Source: Corynebacterium sp. MSK297 (GTDB lineage Bacteria > Actinomycetota > Actinomycetes > Mycobacteriales > Mycobacteriaceae). Taken from it: a DNA stretch of 64,000 nt. Positions 7,971 through 15,903 of this stretch are shown here, in pieces. The notes beneath the pieces are model-generated. The model searched no databases. It had not been told where the DNA came from and saw nothing but the letters and a program-made list of their open reading frames with translations. The stretch lies in contig NZ_JASPGD010000008.1 of NCBI RefSeq assembly GCF_030232885.1, positions 1 through 64,000 of the forward strand, read 5' to 3'. Positions within the stretch are counted from its first letter, which is position 1, and each line of letters opens with the position of its first letter. Position numbers and translations under genes: made by a program.

Positions 7971-8800
7971 TGCCCGCATTTATTGCTGAAGTTGGCATGC
8001 CCTATTGGGCGGATCTGACCACCTCAAACCCGCAGGCCGCGGTCGATTTTTATTCCGGGCTGTTGGGCTGGGAGATCTCTGGCGACGATTACCGCATCGC
8101 GCGCCTGCAGGGCTTGCCCGTCGCGGGCTTGATCCCGCAGCCGGAGGGCACCAACGCGCCCGATACCTGGGTGACGTATTTCTTGAGCGCCGACATCGAT
8201 TCGGATATCGCGAAGGTACGCAAGCTCGGCGGTTCCGTCCTGGCCGATCCGCGCCAGGTGGAATTGGGCACCATGACCGTGCTTGCCGACGCCGCCGGTG
8301 GATTGTTTGGTCTGCTGCAGCCGAAGGGGGAGGATAAGTTCATCGCTGCTGGTGAGCCGTCGACCCCGGTGTGGCACGAGTTGACCTGCAATGCCGGTTT
8401 CGAGGATGCGGTGGAGTTTTACCACGAGCTATTCGACTGGGGTATCCGCACGCTGACCGACGATGAATCCGATGCGGACGGCGTCTACCCGAACGGCACC
8501 TATGCTGCGGCGATGGCCGACGGTGCGCCTTTCGCGGGGCTGTGGAAGGCCGAGGGGCAATTCCCGCCGCAGGTCAAGGGCTTTTGGCAGACGTATTTGG
8601 GTGTTGCCGATGTCGATGCGGCCGCTGCTCGCTGCGCTGAGCTTGGCGGCGAGGTCATCCGCGAGCCGTGGGATTCACCATTCGGGCGCCTGTGCTTGAT
8701 CGCGGATCCGACCGGTGCCACCGTCACCTTGTGCGAGGTAGAAGAAGCCCCAGAAGAAGGTCGCGAAGAAGATCCCCTGGACGGCATCGACCTGCCGTAG
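7970..8800 (+). CDS. Two-domain VOC (glyoxalase/bleomycin-resistance fold) protein
   Basis: Protein of about 276 residues with two VOC modules. One starts GMPYWADLTTSNPQAAVDFY, the other WHELTCNAGFEDAVEFYHELF, each with the GWEI/DWGI turn; the second ends with the LIADPTGATVTLCE strand. The pair resembles actinobacterial VOC proteins of the 27-kDa antigen Cfp30B type. Enzyme activity and metal use are unclear. I chose the ATG at 7970, coupled to the S4 gene by TAATG; an upstream ATG at 7955 lies inside that gene. The 3' end runs into 15-bp tandem repeats containing the stop codon. Confidence 0.8.
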   Translation: MPAFIAEVGMPYWADLTTSNPQAAVDFYSGLLGWEISGDDYRIARLQGLPVAGLIPQPEGTNAPDTWVTYFLSADIDSDIAKVRKLGGSVLADPRQVELGTMTVLADAAGGLFGLLQPKGEDKFIAAGEPSTPVWHELTCNAGFEDAVEFYHELFDWGIRTLTDDESDADGVYPNGTYAAAMADGAPFAGLWKAEGQFPPQVKGFWQTYLGVADVDAAAARCAELGGEVIREPWDSPFGRLCLIADPTGATVTLCEVEEAPEEGREEDPLDGIDLP

Positions 8801-8845
8801 TTTGACCTGCCGTAGTTTGACCTACCGTAGTTTGACCTGCCGTAG
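8789..8845. repeat. 15-bp tandem repeats carrying the VOC gene's stop codon
   Basis: The unit GACCTGCCGTAGTTT at 8789-8803 is repeated at 8804-8818 (identical) and 8819-8833 (one change), with a partial fourth copy at 8834-8845. The gene's TAG stop (8798-8800) is in the first unit. Because 15 is a multiple of three, an in-frame TAG recurs in every copy. Confidence 0.85.
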
Positions 8846-8879
8846 TGATCGTTACTGTAGTTCGATCTGCACCCCCGGT

Positions 8880-8933
8880 GGAGAAATGCCACACCTTCTG
8901 CTGGAGAAATCCATTACCCAATGATGGAGAAAT
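8880..8933. repeat. 23-bp-period iterons (GGAGAAAT), relic copy
   Basis: GGAGAAAT is at 8880, 8903 and 8926, exactly 23 bp apart. The 35-bp stretch 8879-8913 is identical to 10190-10224, the start of the array before the DUF4143 pseudogene. Here the array runs directly into a relic of the 3' end of a DUF4143 gene. Confidence 0.8.
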
Positions 8934-8941
8934 CTATTTGT

Positions 8942-8995
8942 GTAATAGACGATGGCGTTTTCGTCGTCCCACTGACGGTGAAGGGGACAATATAA
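8942..8995 (+). pseudogene. Relic of the 3' end of a DUF4143 ATPase gene
   Basis: The codons translate as VIDDGVFVVPLTVKGTI then stop. They match the end of the DUF4143 pseudogene at 11377 (QRDDGVVVVPLTVLGE) and, more distantly, the end of the intact gene at 58426. With the iterons just upstream, this is what remains of a third copy after a large internal deletion. A perfect 11-bp inverted repeat (8915-8925/9044-9054) brackets it. Confidence 0.65.
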
Positions 8996-9148
8996 ACACC
9001 ATTAAATGATGGATCTCACACGAATGGTATTGATGCGACATTAATCATTGGGTACTTTGGTGAGTATCATGAACGTAAGTGACTAACGCAAGGGGTGGTG
9101 ATTATGCGGTCTCTGTTTCCTCGAATTGTAGTAGCCGGATTTTCCTGA

Positions 9149-9694
9149 GTGGGCTTAATGTCTGGCGTCTTTGGTTCTGTTGCAGCGCAGGCAGAGCCAA
9201 GAATTTCGGAACCAAATGAGAGAATCGAATTTGAAATAAAGAATTTTGAATTTGATCTTCCGAAAGATCCGCAAATCTGCCGGAAATTACTATTGGATAA
9301 TAACTTCGTCAAGACTCATGAGCGGCTCGAATACGGTAAAAAGGTAGAAGCGTTTAGAAAATCTGTACCAGAAGGAATCGCTGTCGAGTATGATGTAATT
9401 TCAAACGCAGGTGAGTTGAACGTCTACGAGCCTAGGTGGAACGTTGAGTGGGACTGGGGGCCACGACTCTATATGACAGGTGAAGAATTCTGGAGCTTGG
9501 GCGCTACAGGATTTAGTTCAGCGATTTGTAGTGTATTCGGTGGAGCCATCGGAGGCGCAGCATGTGGTGTTGTGGCGGAACTAGCGTGGAATAAGCTCGC
9601 GAGCGGAACGATCCTAGATGATCCACAATGTTATGATTTAAGTCAAGCGCTCAATATTGGCTGGGAAAAAGCACCAGCACACAAATGTGACTAG
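9149..9694 (+). CDS. Secreted cysteine-containing protein, signal peptide interrupted by TGA
   Basis: As drawn, 181 residues start at a GTG. The true start is probably the ATG at 9104, which follows AGGGGTGG and is in frame: codons 1-14 give MRSLFPRIVVAGFS, then TGA (9146-9148), then VGLMSGVFGSVAAQA and a likely cleavage site. Together these make a textbook signal peptide broken by one stop codon. The mature part has a charged domain and then a glycine-rich hydrophobic stretch (SAICSVFGGAIGGAACGVVA) with several cysteines. GxxxG-type hydrophobic segments occur in pore-forming bacteriocins; that comparison is only suggestive. The membrane gene at 9740 is its likely partner. Confidence 0.6.
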   Translation: MGLMSGVFGSVAAQAEPRISEPNERIEFEIKNFEFDLPKDPQICRKLLLDNNFVKTHERLEYGKKVEAFRKSVPEGIAVEYDVISNAGELNVYEPRWNVEWDWGPRLYMTGEEFWSLGATGFSSAICSVFGGAIGGAACGVVAELAWNKLASGTILDDPQCYDLSQALNIGWEKAPAHKCD

Positions 9695-9739
9695 GTCTTC
9701 GATAGTGTACGCAGTTTACAGGTACGCACAGGTAGATGT

Positions 9740-10123
9740 ATGAGCAAGCATGATGTAGAGCATGAAAAAGTCCGAAAACAGTCACTCTTCGTCGGCTGTC
9801 TAATTTTGCTTTTAATGCTGGCAACGGTTTTTGGGGGTGGTCTGAATTTTGAAAACCTTTTGGTGTTCGCTTTAGCAGCCGCGGTTCTGTTGTACTTGGT
9901 ACGAAACCCTATTCCTCATTCCAGTAATACACTTGGCATAGTGCTCGCAGGCTGCATTTTGCAAGCACTGTCAATTTTTGATGTCTGGGGAATTACTCAG
10001 ACAGCTGGCCTAGGTTTTGTAATTGGCGCCGTGGTCCTGGTGATGCTGCGCGAGTACAAGACACGATCATTTGGCAAGAAACTGTACGAGGAAGAATCGC
10101 GGAATAATAACTCAAGTGTATAG
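9740..10123 (+). CDS. Small four-helix membrane protein, partner of the secreted protein
   Basis: Protein of 127 residues with about four hydrophobic helices (including LFVGCLILLLMLATVF and GLGFVIGAVVLVMLR), a charged N-terminus and a basic tail. It starts 45 nt after the secreted-protein stop on the same strand. No family is recognised. The gene order repeats that of 926-130 at the start of the window, although the two membrane proteins are not obviously alike. Codon use is AT-richer than the core genes, consistent with recent acquisition. Confidence 0.6.
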   Translation: MSKHDVEHEKVRKQSLFVGCLILLLMLATVFGGGLNFENLLVFALAAAVLLYLVRNPIPHSSNTLGIVLAGCILQALSIFDVWGITQTAGLGFVIGAVVLVMLREYKTRSFGKKLYEEESRNNNSSV

Positions 10124-10189
10124 CTCCGCGACTATGAAGTTTGCCCGAGATAGTGCTGGAATCGACCTGACGTAATTGCGGCTGATTTG

Positions 10190-10267
10190 TGGAGAAATGC
10201 CACACCTTCTGCTGGAGAAATCCACTAGGTTCTACCGGAGAAATCCGGTAGGCAGGGGTGGAGAAAT
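10190..10267. repeat. Four 23-bp-period iterons upstream of the DUF4143 pseudogene
   Basis: GGAGAAAT is at 10191, 10214, 10237 and 10260, each step exactly 23 bp. The last copy is 32 bp before the GTG start at 10292 and overlaps a plausible -35 position, with TAGGCT at 10280-10285 as a possible -10. The first part is identical to 8879-8913. The core resembles the GACAAAT iterons before the intact gene at 57161. Confidence 0.8.
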
Positions 10268-10291
10268 GCCGCAGGCTGCTAGGCTGGGGGT

Positions 10292-11377
10292 GTGAATGAA
10301 TATCAAAAACGCCATCTTGACCAGTCAATTTCGACGGCACTGTAGTCTGCCCCGGCTGTAGTGATCGCTGGTCCGCGTGCCTGTGGGAAAACCGAAAGCG
10401 CCTTGCAGTTTTCGGCTTCCCAGATTTATCTCGATTCTGCAGATAAGCGAGCGGTTCTTGCGCGCGAACAACCCGCCAGCGCATTGCATGGCGAGACTCC
10501 GCGCTTGCTGGATGAGTGGCAAGCGGTGCCGGAAGTCTGGAATGAAGTGCGCCACGAGGTGGACCGTCGTCGGCAAGCGGGCCAATTTCTGCTCACCGGT
10601 TCTGCTACTCCTGATGAGCATCCAATGCGTCATTCTGGGGCGGGGCGGTTTCGTCGCTTGCGCATGCGGATGATGACGTTGCAGGAAACCGGTGATTCCA
10701 CCGGGGAGGTGTCCTTGGCCGCGTTATTGCGTGGGGAATCACCTGCGATCGCGGAATCCGAACGTGATTTTTCCGAACTCATCGCGCGTGTTGTCCGAGG
10801 TGGATGACCGGGCGCATTGAATATGTCGCACGAGGCCGCCGTAGAGATGAACCACTCGTATCTTGACGACACGTGTGAGCACGATTTTCCTTCTGTTGCT
10901 GGTCCGCGCAGGGATCCACGTCGGATCCGCGTGTTTCTGGAGGCGATCGCTGGTTTTTCGGCGCAACCTGCTACTTTTAGTGCGATTGGCCGCAGGATGA
11001 AGGATGCTGCGGCATTGCTCATCGGCGAAACTGCGCCATCTGTGCTGCATGATTTCGCCGAGCGTATGTTTTTAACCGAGGATCAACCAGCCTGGGCACC
11101 GAAGCTGCGTTCACGGACCGCCGCGATACAAACACCGAAGCGTCACTTATGCGATCTTTCGCTGGCAGCCGCACTACTCGGGGTGAATGCTGATCGGTTA
11201 TTGGCAGAGCCCGAGTCGCTCGGGTTTTTATTTGAAAGCCAGGTGGTCCATGATTTGCGGGTGAGCGCAAAAATCATCCGGCCGCCGGAAGCACTTATCG
11301 TGGTGGTCCCGAGTGGCCTGGCGTATCAACGAGACGACGGCGTTGTCGTCGTCCCGCTGACAGTGCTGGGGGAATAA
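10292..11377 (+). pseudogene. DUF4143 AAA ATPase, broken by two stop codons and a deletion
   Basis: A single reading frame from the GTG at 10292 to the TAA at 11375-11377 matches the intact ATPase at 57161-58426. It holds the Walker A GPRACGKT, LLDEWQ and LLTGSATP motifs. A TAG at 10343-10345 interrupts codon 18, and a TGA at 10805-10807 replaces the Trp of the conserved GGWP motif. Near the C-terminus the sequence jumps from VVHDLRVSA to PPEALIVVVPSG, losing about 60 residues that hold the D...ExK nuclease-like core in the intact copy. The locus is therefore dead for both ATPase production and the C-terminal domain. Confidence 0.8.
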
Positions 11378-11383
11378 CTGCGA

Positions 11384-12748
11384 TCAGCAATTTTTGCCGA
11401 AGGTGAAGTGTCCAGTCATCTGTTGTGCTTCATGCTCTGGCCCCAGTGGGATGCCTTTGCGCTCACGCAGCAAGAACGTGCAGACGAACCCGACAGTGGA
11501 CATACCGACGAGGTAAACAGAGATTGCAAACGTGGTGCCGGTAGCTTCCAGCAGAGCGGCGGCAATCATTGGTGCGAAGGCACCACCGAAAATGGACCCG
11601 ATGGCATAGGTGATGGATACGCCGGAGGCGCGAATTGAGGCCGGGAACAGCTCCGCGTACAGCGCGGACTGTGGACCATAGGTTAGTCCCAAGCCGACGG
11701 TTAGACCGATGAGTGCCAGGTACAGCATGCCCAACGACCCCGTATTCACCAGCGGGAACAATGCGGCGGCACCGATGCCCTGCAGCACGAAGCCGATCAG
11801 GTACGTCATTCGTCGTCCGATATGGTCGGAGATCCACCCAGCGAATAGCGTCGAGAGCATCCAGGTCACAGCAGATAAGGTGACGGCGTTGAGGACGTCG
11901 CCACGATCCAGACCAATCGGGCCATCTGGGCTGGTGGTGTAGTTCTGGATGTACCCACCCGTGGTCATATAACCAACAGCGCCATTACCTGCGAAAACCA
12001 GCGCTGCGGTGAAGACGAGCGGCAAGTAGCGTTTGAATAAAATTCCGATTGGGTTGGTCGCTTCGGCATCTTTGCGCTCAGAGATCTCACGGAAAACTGG
12101 GGATTCGTCGACGCCCATTCGCACCGCATAACCAATGATCACCAGCACGATGCTGAACAGGAATGGGATACGCCAACCCCACTCCAGAAATGCCTCGCCT
12201 GGTGCGATGGTGTTCATGATCGACAAAACACCAGACGACATCAGCAAACCGAGAGGCACACCGACCTGCGGGCCAGCGCCGTATACACCACGTTTGTTGT
12301 TTGGGGCGTGTTCTACGGCCAGCAACACAGCCGAGCCCCATTCGCCACCTGCAGAAATTCCCTGGATGATGCGCAGGCTGATCAGCAGAATTGGAGCCCA
12401 GATTCCCCAGGTGTCGTAGGTTGGCAGCACACCAATGAGGGTGGTGGCACCGCCCATGGCAAACAGCGTGACCATCAAGACGGTGCGGCGACCTAGCTTG
12501 TCACCGAAGTGACCTGCTAGGAACGCGCCGAGCGGGCGGAACAGGAACGACAGACCGACCGAAGCGAAGGAGACTATCGTCGCCAAGCCGCCTTCTAGCG
12601 GGCCGAACATGAGCTGGTTGAATACGAGGCCAGCGACGGCAGCGTAGAGGAAATAGTCGTACCACTCGATCGCCGTACCGATGGTGGTTGCCGCAACCAC
12701 ACGGCGGCGTTCTTTCGCCGTGATGGTTGGTGCCGTGGTTACTGTCAT
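11384..12748 (-). CDS. MFS transporter, metabolite:H+ symporter (MHS) family
   Basis: Protein of 454 residues with 12 helices. Family marks are AIEWYDYFLYAAVAGLVF at helix 1, GHFGDKLGRRTVL in loop 2-3 and RIIQGISAGGEWGSAVLL in helix 4, typical of the MHS group that carries shikimate, proline/betaine, citrate or alpha-ketoglutarate with protons. The substrate cannot be assigned. The ATG at 12748 follows a GAAAGGA ribosome binding site. It converges tail to tail with the DUF4143 pseudogene, 6 bp away. Confidence 0.85.
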   Translation of the reverse strand: MTVTTAPTITAKERRRVVAATTIGTAIEWYDYFLYAAVAGLVFNQLMFGPLEGGLATIVSFASVGLSFLFRPLGAFLAGHFGDKLGRRTVLMVTLFAMGGATTLIGVLPTYDTWGIWAPILLISLRIIQGISAGGEWGSAVLLAVEHAPNNKRGVYGAGPQVGVPLGLLMSSGVLSIMNTIAPGEAFLEWGWRIPFLFSIVLVIIGYAVRMGVDESPVFREISERKDAEATNPIGILFKRYLPLVFTAALVFAGNGAVGYMTTGGYIQNYTTSPDGPIGLDRGDVLNAVTLSAVTWMLSTLFAGWISDHIGRRMTYLIGFVLQGIGAAALFPLVNTGSLGMLYLALIGLTVGLGLTYGPQSALYAELFPASIRASGVSITYAIGSIFGGAFAPMIAAALLEATGTTFAISVYLVGMSTVGFVCTFLLRERKGIPLGPEHEAQQMTGHFTFGKNC

Positions 12749-12825
12749 AGAAGTCCTTTCGGGAGGGGGCGGGGGCTTGCTTGTTTATGAGTCATGGTCG
12801 TGCACTGAGTAATCGTGAATTGTGG

Positions 12826-13047
12826 CTAATGTGTTGCACGTTCTTCGCGACCCTGCCTCCTCGGCTGGCCTCGGGCCCGCGCGTCATGCTTTGCGAGCTT
12901 TGCTTTTAGCTGCTCGTGATACACCGGTGCTAGGCAACCGATCGTGACGATGTGCCGGGCTAAGTCTATATCACCCATTTTCGCGCGGAACGCCGTACCC
13001 ATGGTCACGTCGTGGTAGCGGCTGCTTGTCGATGCCGGTGTAGTCAT
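12826..13047 (-). CDS. Possible small hypothetical protein
   Basis: Open frame of about 73 residues from an ATG at 13047, with an Arg/Lys-rich C-terminus (KLAKHDARARGQPRRQGRE). It lies upstream of the transporter on the same strand. There is no clear ribosome binding site and I recognise no family. It may be a small gene or a chance frame; the rest of 12749-13204 shows nothing recognisable. Confidence 0.3.
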   Translation of the reverse strand: MTTPASTSSRYHDVTMGTAFRAKMGDIDLARHIVTIGCLAPVYHEQLKAKLAKHDARARGQPRRQGREERATH

Positions 13048-13204
13048 GGCGCCCACTTGGATCGTGTCTACGGACGGCGACGTTGGTGGAGATGCCTTTT
13101 ATGGTTTCATTCTGGCAGAGTGTGATGGCCTGAATGTGTGGTGCTCTGAGCTGAGAAATACTGGCACTATTGTGCTGGGCATAGTGGCATGGTGCACCTC
13201 AAAA

Positions 13205-13249
13205 TTGATAACTATTGATAGAACCGTTCGAATTATCAATAATTATCAA
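13205..13249. promoter_or_regulatory. Long inverted repeat (TTGATA operator) before the deleted AAA ATPase
   Basis: Arms of 16 bp at 13205-13220 and 13234-13249 match at 15 of 16 positions around a 13-bp centre. Each arm holds two TTGATA copies 10 bp apart, so four half-sites lie on one face of the helix. It ends 22 bp before the ATG at 13272, a good position for autoregulation by the ATPase's C-terminal winged helix. Confidence 0.6.
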
Positions 13250-13271
13250 CCGGATTAGCTTGAGGAATCTA

Positions 13272-13741
13272 ATGCAGAACACCCCCTATACACCAGGACG
13301 CGTCACTGCCCACCTTCCTGGGCGTGAAAAGCTGCGCTGCACAGGGCTGGGGGCTATCCGTATTTCTTACAGCTTATTGGTGATGAGGTCTGGAAGGCTG
13401 CTGGTTTCCCGGATCCTGGCGAAACGTTGCTGATGTCGCATTTTGAAGCAGCAGAAAGCCGCTTTCAAGAAAGTCAGAAACATTTTTATCGTGCCCGCTG
13501 GAAGAAAGCTACGAAGCGGGAGATGGATTTTTTGGCCGCGATGGCTGAGCACGAAACGCCTTATATTAAACGAGCGGCGATCGCTGACTCAATGGGCGTG
13601 AACACGACGAATCTCAGTGAGCTGCGGAGGTCATTGATGGATAAGGGGCTCATTGAATCACCAAAGCACGGGTTTTTAACTTTTACAGCGCCGGGATTTG
13701 CAGAGTTTATTCGCTCTGAATATCTGCTTGACGACGAATAA
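13272..13741 (+). pseudogene. AAA ATPase (AAA_16/ORC1-like with winged helix), internally deleted
   Basis: The first 21 codons (MQNTPYTPGRVTAHLPGREKL) match the start of a family of actinobacterial AAA ATPases that begin NPYxPG...LxGRE. After about 60 bp the frame changes, and the C-terminal part follows: AGGYPYFLQLIGDEVW, then a winged-helix region (AIADSMGVNTTNLSELRRSLMDKG) ending FAEFIRSEYLLDDE at 13741. Walker A, Walker B and all the middle are gone, so a deletion joined the two ends out of frame. The last 104 residues remain open from 13427 but have no ATPase function. Confidence 0.65.
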
Positions 13742-13764
13742 CGATTGAAATAACACCTCGGAGT

Positions 13765-15402
13765 TTAAAACGGCGGCGGATCGTCAGACTTCTGCTGGGC
13801 GGCCGCCACCCAGGGGTCGCCTGCAACCTCCGGCAGAGTGACTGTGCATTCGTCTGTGCGATCCCGGGATTCAGCCACTGGGTCGAGGTTCCGTATCGAA
13901 GTAATTGCTTCTTGGATTTTGTCGATGTGTTTCCGGCAGGCGGCAATCTTGATCGTGCGGAAACTGTCGTGATCTAGCATGCTTTGTAGTTTTAAAATGT
14001 CGCTGTACCAGAGCTTTTGCTCTTCTGCCATTGTTTCCGATGTTCTCGATGCTCTCGAAGATCTCGAAGTTTTCGGAGTCTGCGACAATTTCGACATCCC
14101 CGGTGTATCTGCTTGGTTGTTTTCTACGGCCAGACGCTGCATTTTTTGTGCTTCTTCGCGCTGTGCTTTGCGGTAGCACGACATTTTCTGTGCCACGGTT
14201 TGTACCCAGCGGCGGTTCGGTTTAGCTAGTGGGCCTTCTGCGTCGGTGGATTGCCAGGTGCCGTCGGCGAATAACCACACGATGGTTCCGGTGGCTGGTT
14301 CGAAGATGGGTCGGGCGCGTTTGTCGGTTTTGATGTTGTGGTGGTGTTGGCATAGTGAGATGAGGTTGGTTGGGGTTGTTGGCCCGCCGTTGTGGTATTC
14401 GATGACGTGGTCCATTTGGCAGATGGTTGCGGGTTTTGTGCAGCCTGGGTAGCGGCAGTGTCCATCGCGGCCGGTGACGGCAGCGCGCATGGTTGGTGTG
14501 GTGGTATAGCCTGTGACTTCGTGGTGCGCAGTGGCATCCATGTCGTGGTGCTTGTCCGCCTTATCGGCGAGGGCGTCGGCAGAGGTGCCAAACAGCGTGG
14601 TTACACCGGCACCGGTATCTGTGGAGATAAACAGTGGGGCGTCGGCAATATCGTTGGCGCGGTAGCAATTTAGGGTCACGGATGTGTGTGCTTTGCCCAA
14701 GAGCAGATCGATGGTGGCGTCGCGAAGCGAAAGTCCGGCTTGTTTCGCGTGCTCGCGGATGTGCGCATCGATTGTGACTGCAGTGGCGGCGTCGGTATCG
14801 AAGCGAATTTCATGCGTATCGGTATCGTTGCGCTCAAAATCGGGAATATCATTGACGCCGTAGGTCTTCCTGGGTGATTCCTTCTTCTTGTCTTTGCGCA
14901 CCGAAGAATCAAGGGCATCAATTTCGCGAGTGATCCGGTTTCTGATGGTTCTTCTCGACGCCATCTGCTGGTTCGGTTTCGTTGGAGTGAGAAGCTCTAC
15001 GAGCAGCTCATCTACGGCGGCAAACAAGCCGGCATTGACGGCACCTGCTTTATTCAGAGCACGATCAATGGTGACCCAATGGTCGAGATCTAATTGCCAC
15101 ATCGAGGTTGCTAGCTTGCGCAGCCGCGGAAGGTCTGACATGCGGTAAAACGCGCTGGCGATGTCACCGGCCTTGTGGTTACCAACGCCGCTGGCTGCAG
15201 TGATATACCGCAACATGAGGTCGTAATCATCGCTGGCAAGATCAGTGATTCGCTTCCACGCAAAATAAGCGTGACGACGCAGCTCCAACATCGTCATGGC
15301 GTCTTTATCATGTGGATTGCAGTGGGTGAAATATGCCTCTGGGAACTCAGACGAATGCTGGACGCCTTGGTGGTTTTTGCGGCGATGATTGTTCCGTGCC
15401 AT
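13765..15402 (-). CDS. DUF222/HNH endonuclease domain protein (13E12 family)
   Basis: Protein of 545 residues. The N-terminal DUF222 region (about 30-290) is followed by an HNH nuclease motif at 311-358: GRDGHCRYPGC, DHVIEYHNGG, NLISLCQHHH, with C316, C321, D331/H332, C351 and H354 in place. A basic, Ser/Arg-rich tail of about 180 residues follows. Such genes are multi-copy in corynebacteria and mycobacteria (the 13E12 repeat family) and are linked to mobile regions; their function is not established. A perfect 17-bp palindrome lies just upstream. Confidence 0.85.
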   Translation of the reverse strand: MARNNHRRKNHQGVQHSSEFPEAYFTHCNPHDKDAMTMLELRRHAYFAWKRITDLASDDYDLMLRYITAASGVGNHKAGDIASAFYRMSDLPRLRKLATSMWQLDLDHWVTIDRALNKAGAVNAGLFAAVDELLVELLTPTKPNQQMASRRTIRNRITREIDALDSSVRKDKKKESPRKTYGVNDIPDFERNDTDTHEIRFDTDAATAVTIDAHIREHAKQAGLSLRDATIDLLLGKAHTSVTLNCYRANDIADAPLFISTDTGAGVTTLFGTSADALADKADKHHDMDATAHHEVTGYTTTPTMRAAVTGRDGHCRYPGCTKPATICQMDHVIEYHNGGPTTPTNLISLCQHHHNIKTDKRARPIFEPATGTIVWLFADGTWQSTDAEGPLAKPNRRWVQTVAQKMSCYRKAQREEAQKMQRLAVENNQADTPGMSKLSQTPKTSRSSRASRTSETMAEEQKLWYSDILKLQSMLDHDSFRTIKIAACRKHIDKIQEAITSIRNLDPVAESRDRTDECTVTLPEVAGDPWVAAAQQKSDDPPPF

Positions 15403-15429
15403 GACGTCCCTCCCCGAACGTGATTGCTA

Positions 15430-15446
15430 ACTAGAATGATTCTAGT
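15430..15446. promoter_or_regulatory. Perfect 17-bp palindrome upstream of the HNH gene
   Basis: ACTAGAATGATTCTAGT is symmetrical around the G at 15438 and lies 28 bp upstream of the HNH start codon. It is a candidate operator; the regulator is unknown. The remaining 15447-15903 is AT-rich and holds no gene I can support. Confidence 0.4.
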
Positions 15447-15903
15447 CTAGCGATAAAAAGACTAAAAAGCAATGGTGTTCGAATGGAAACGTGTTCCAAG
15501 AAATTGGGGTGCGGTGGTATAGGTCTTTGGGGAGGCGAGGTATGGTGTTTGAATATGCAGGTAAAACTGCTGATAATGGAAGGTTTTAAGATTGTCTCGT
15601 CGACGGCACACAAAAGTGTGTCTGTTTTGAACTAGAAGACATATTCGTATTAGGCGAATCGGTCTGCTAGTGTTCCGAATATGGAAGATCATTTATGTTC
15701 GAATCGAAGCGGGCTAGTTTTTGGCGGGCGTCCAGCTAAAAATCCGTCGACGCGAGGAGGGGTAAAACACATGTGGGACGCACCACAAATGCCCTGATTT
15801 TGAAAACCACACCGACTGAGTGCGAGACAATGGAAGGGCAACCTTAACTACAAGAATCTGTACAACGACGAATCTGCATTACTACAAATAAATGAAAGGG
15901 AGC

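Noticed and set aside
8880..8933. Short CRISPR-like array
   Set aside because: The unit is about 8-12 bp and the intervening sequence is shared with the array at 10.2 kb, so these are iterons, not spacers.
15474..15705. LexA/SOS boxes
   Set aside because: GTTCGAAT half-sites occur twice but no paired half at the right spacing was found.
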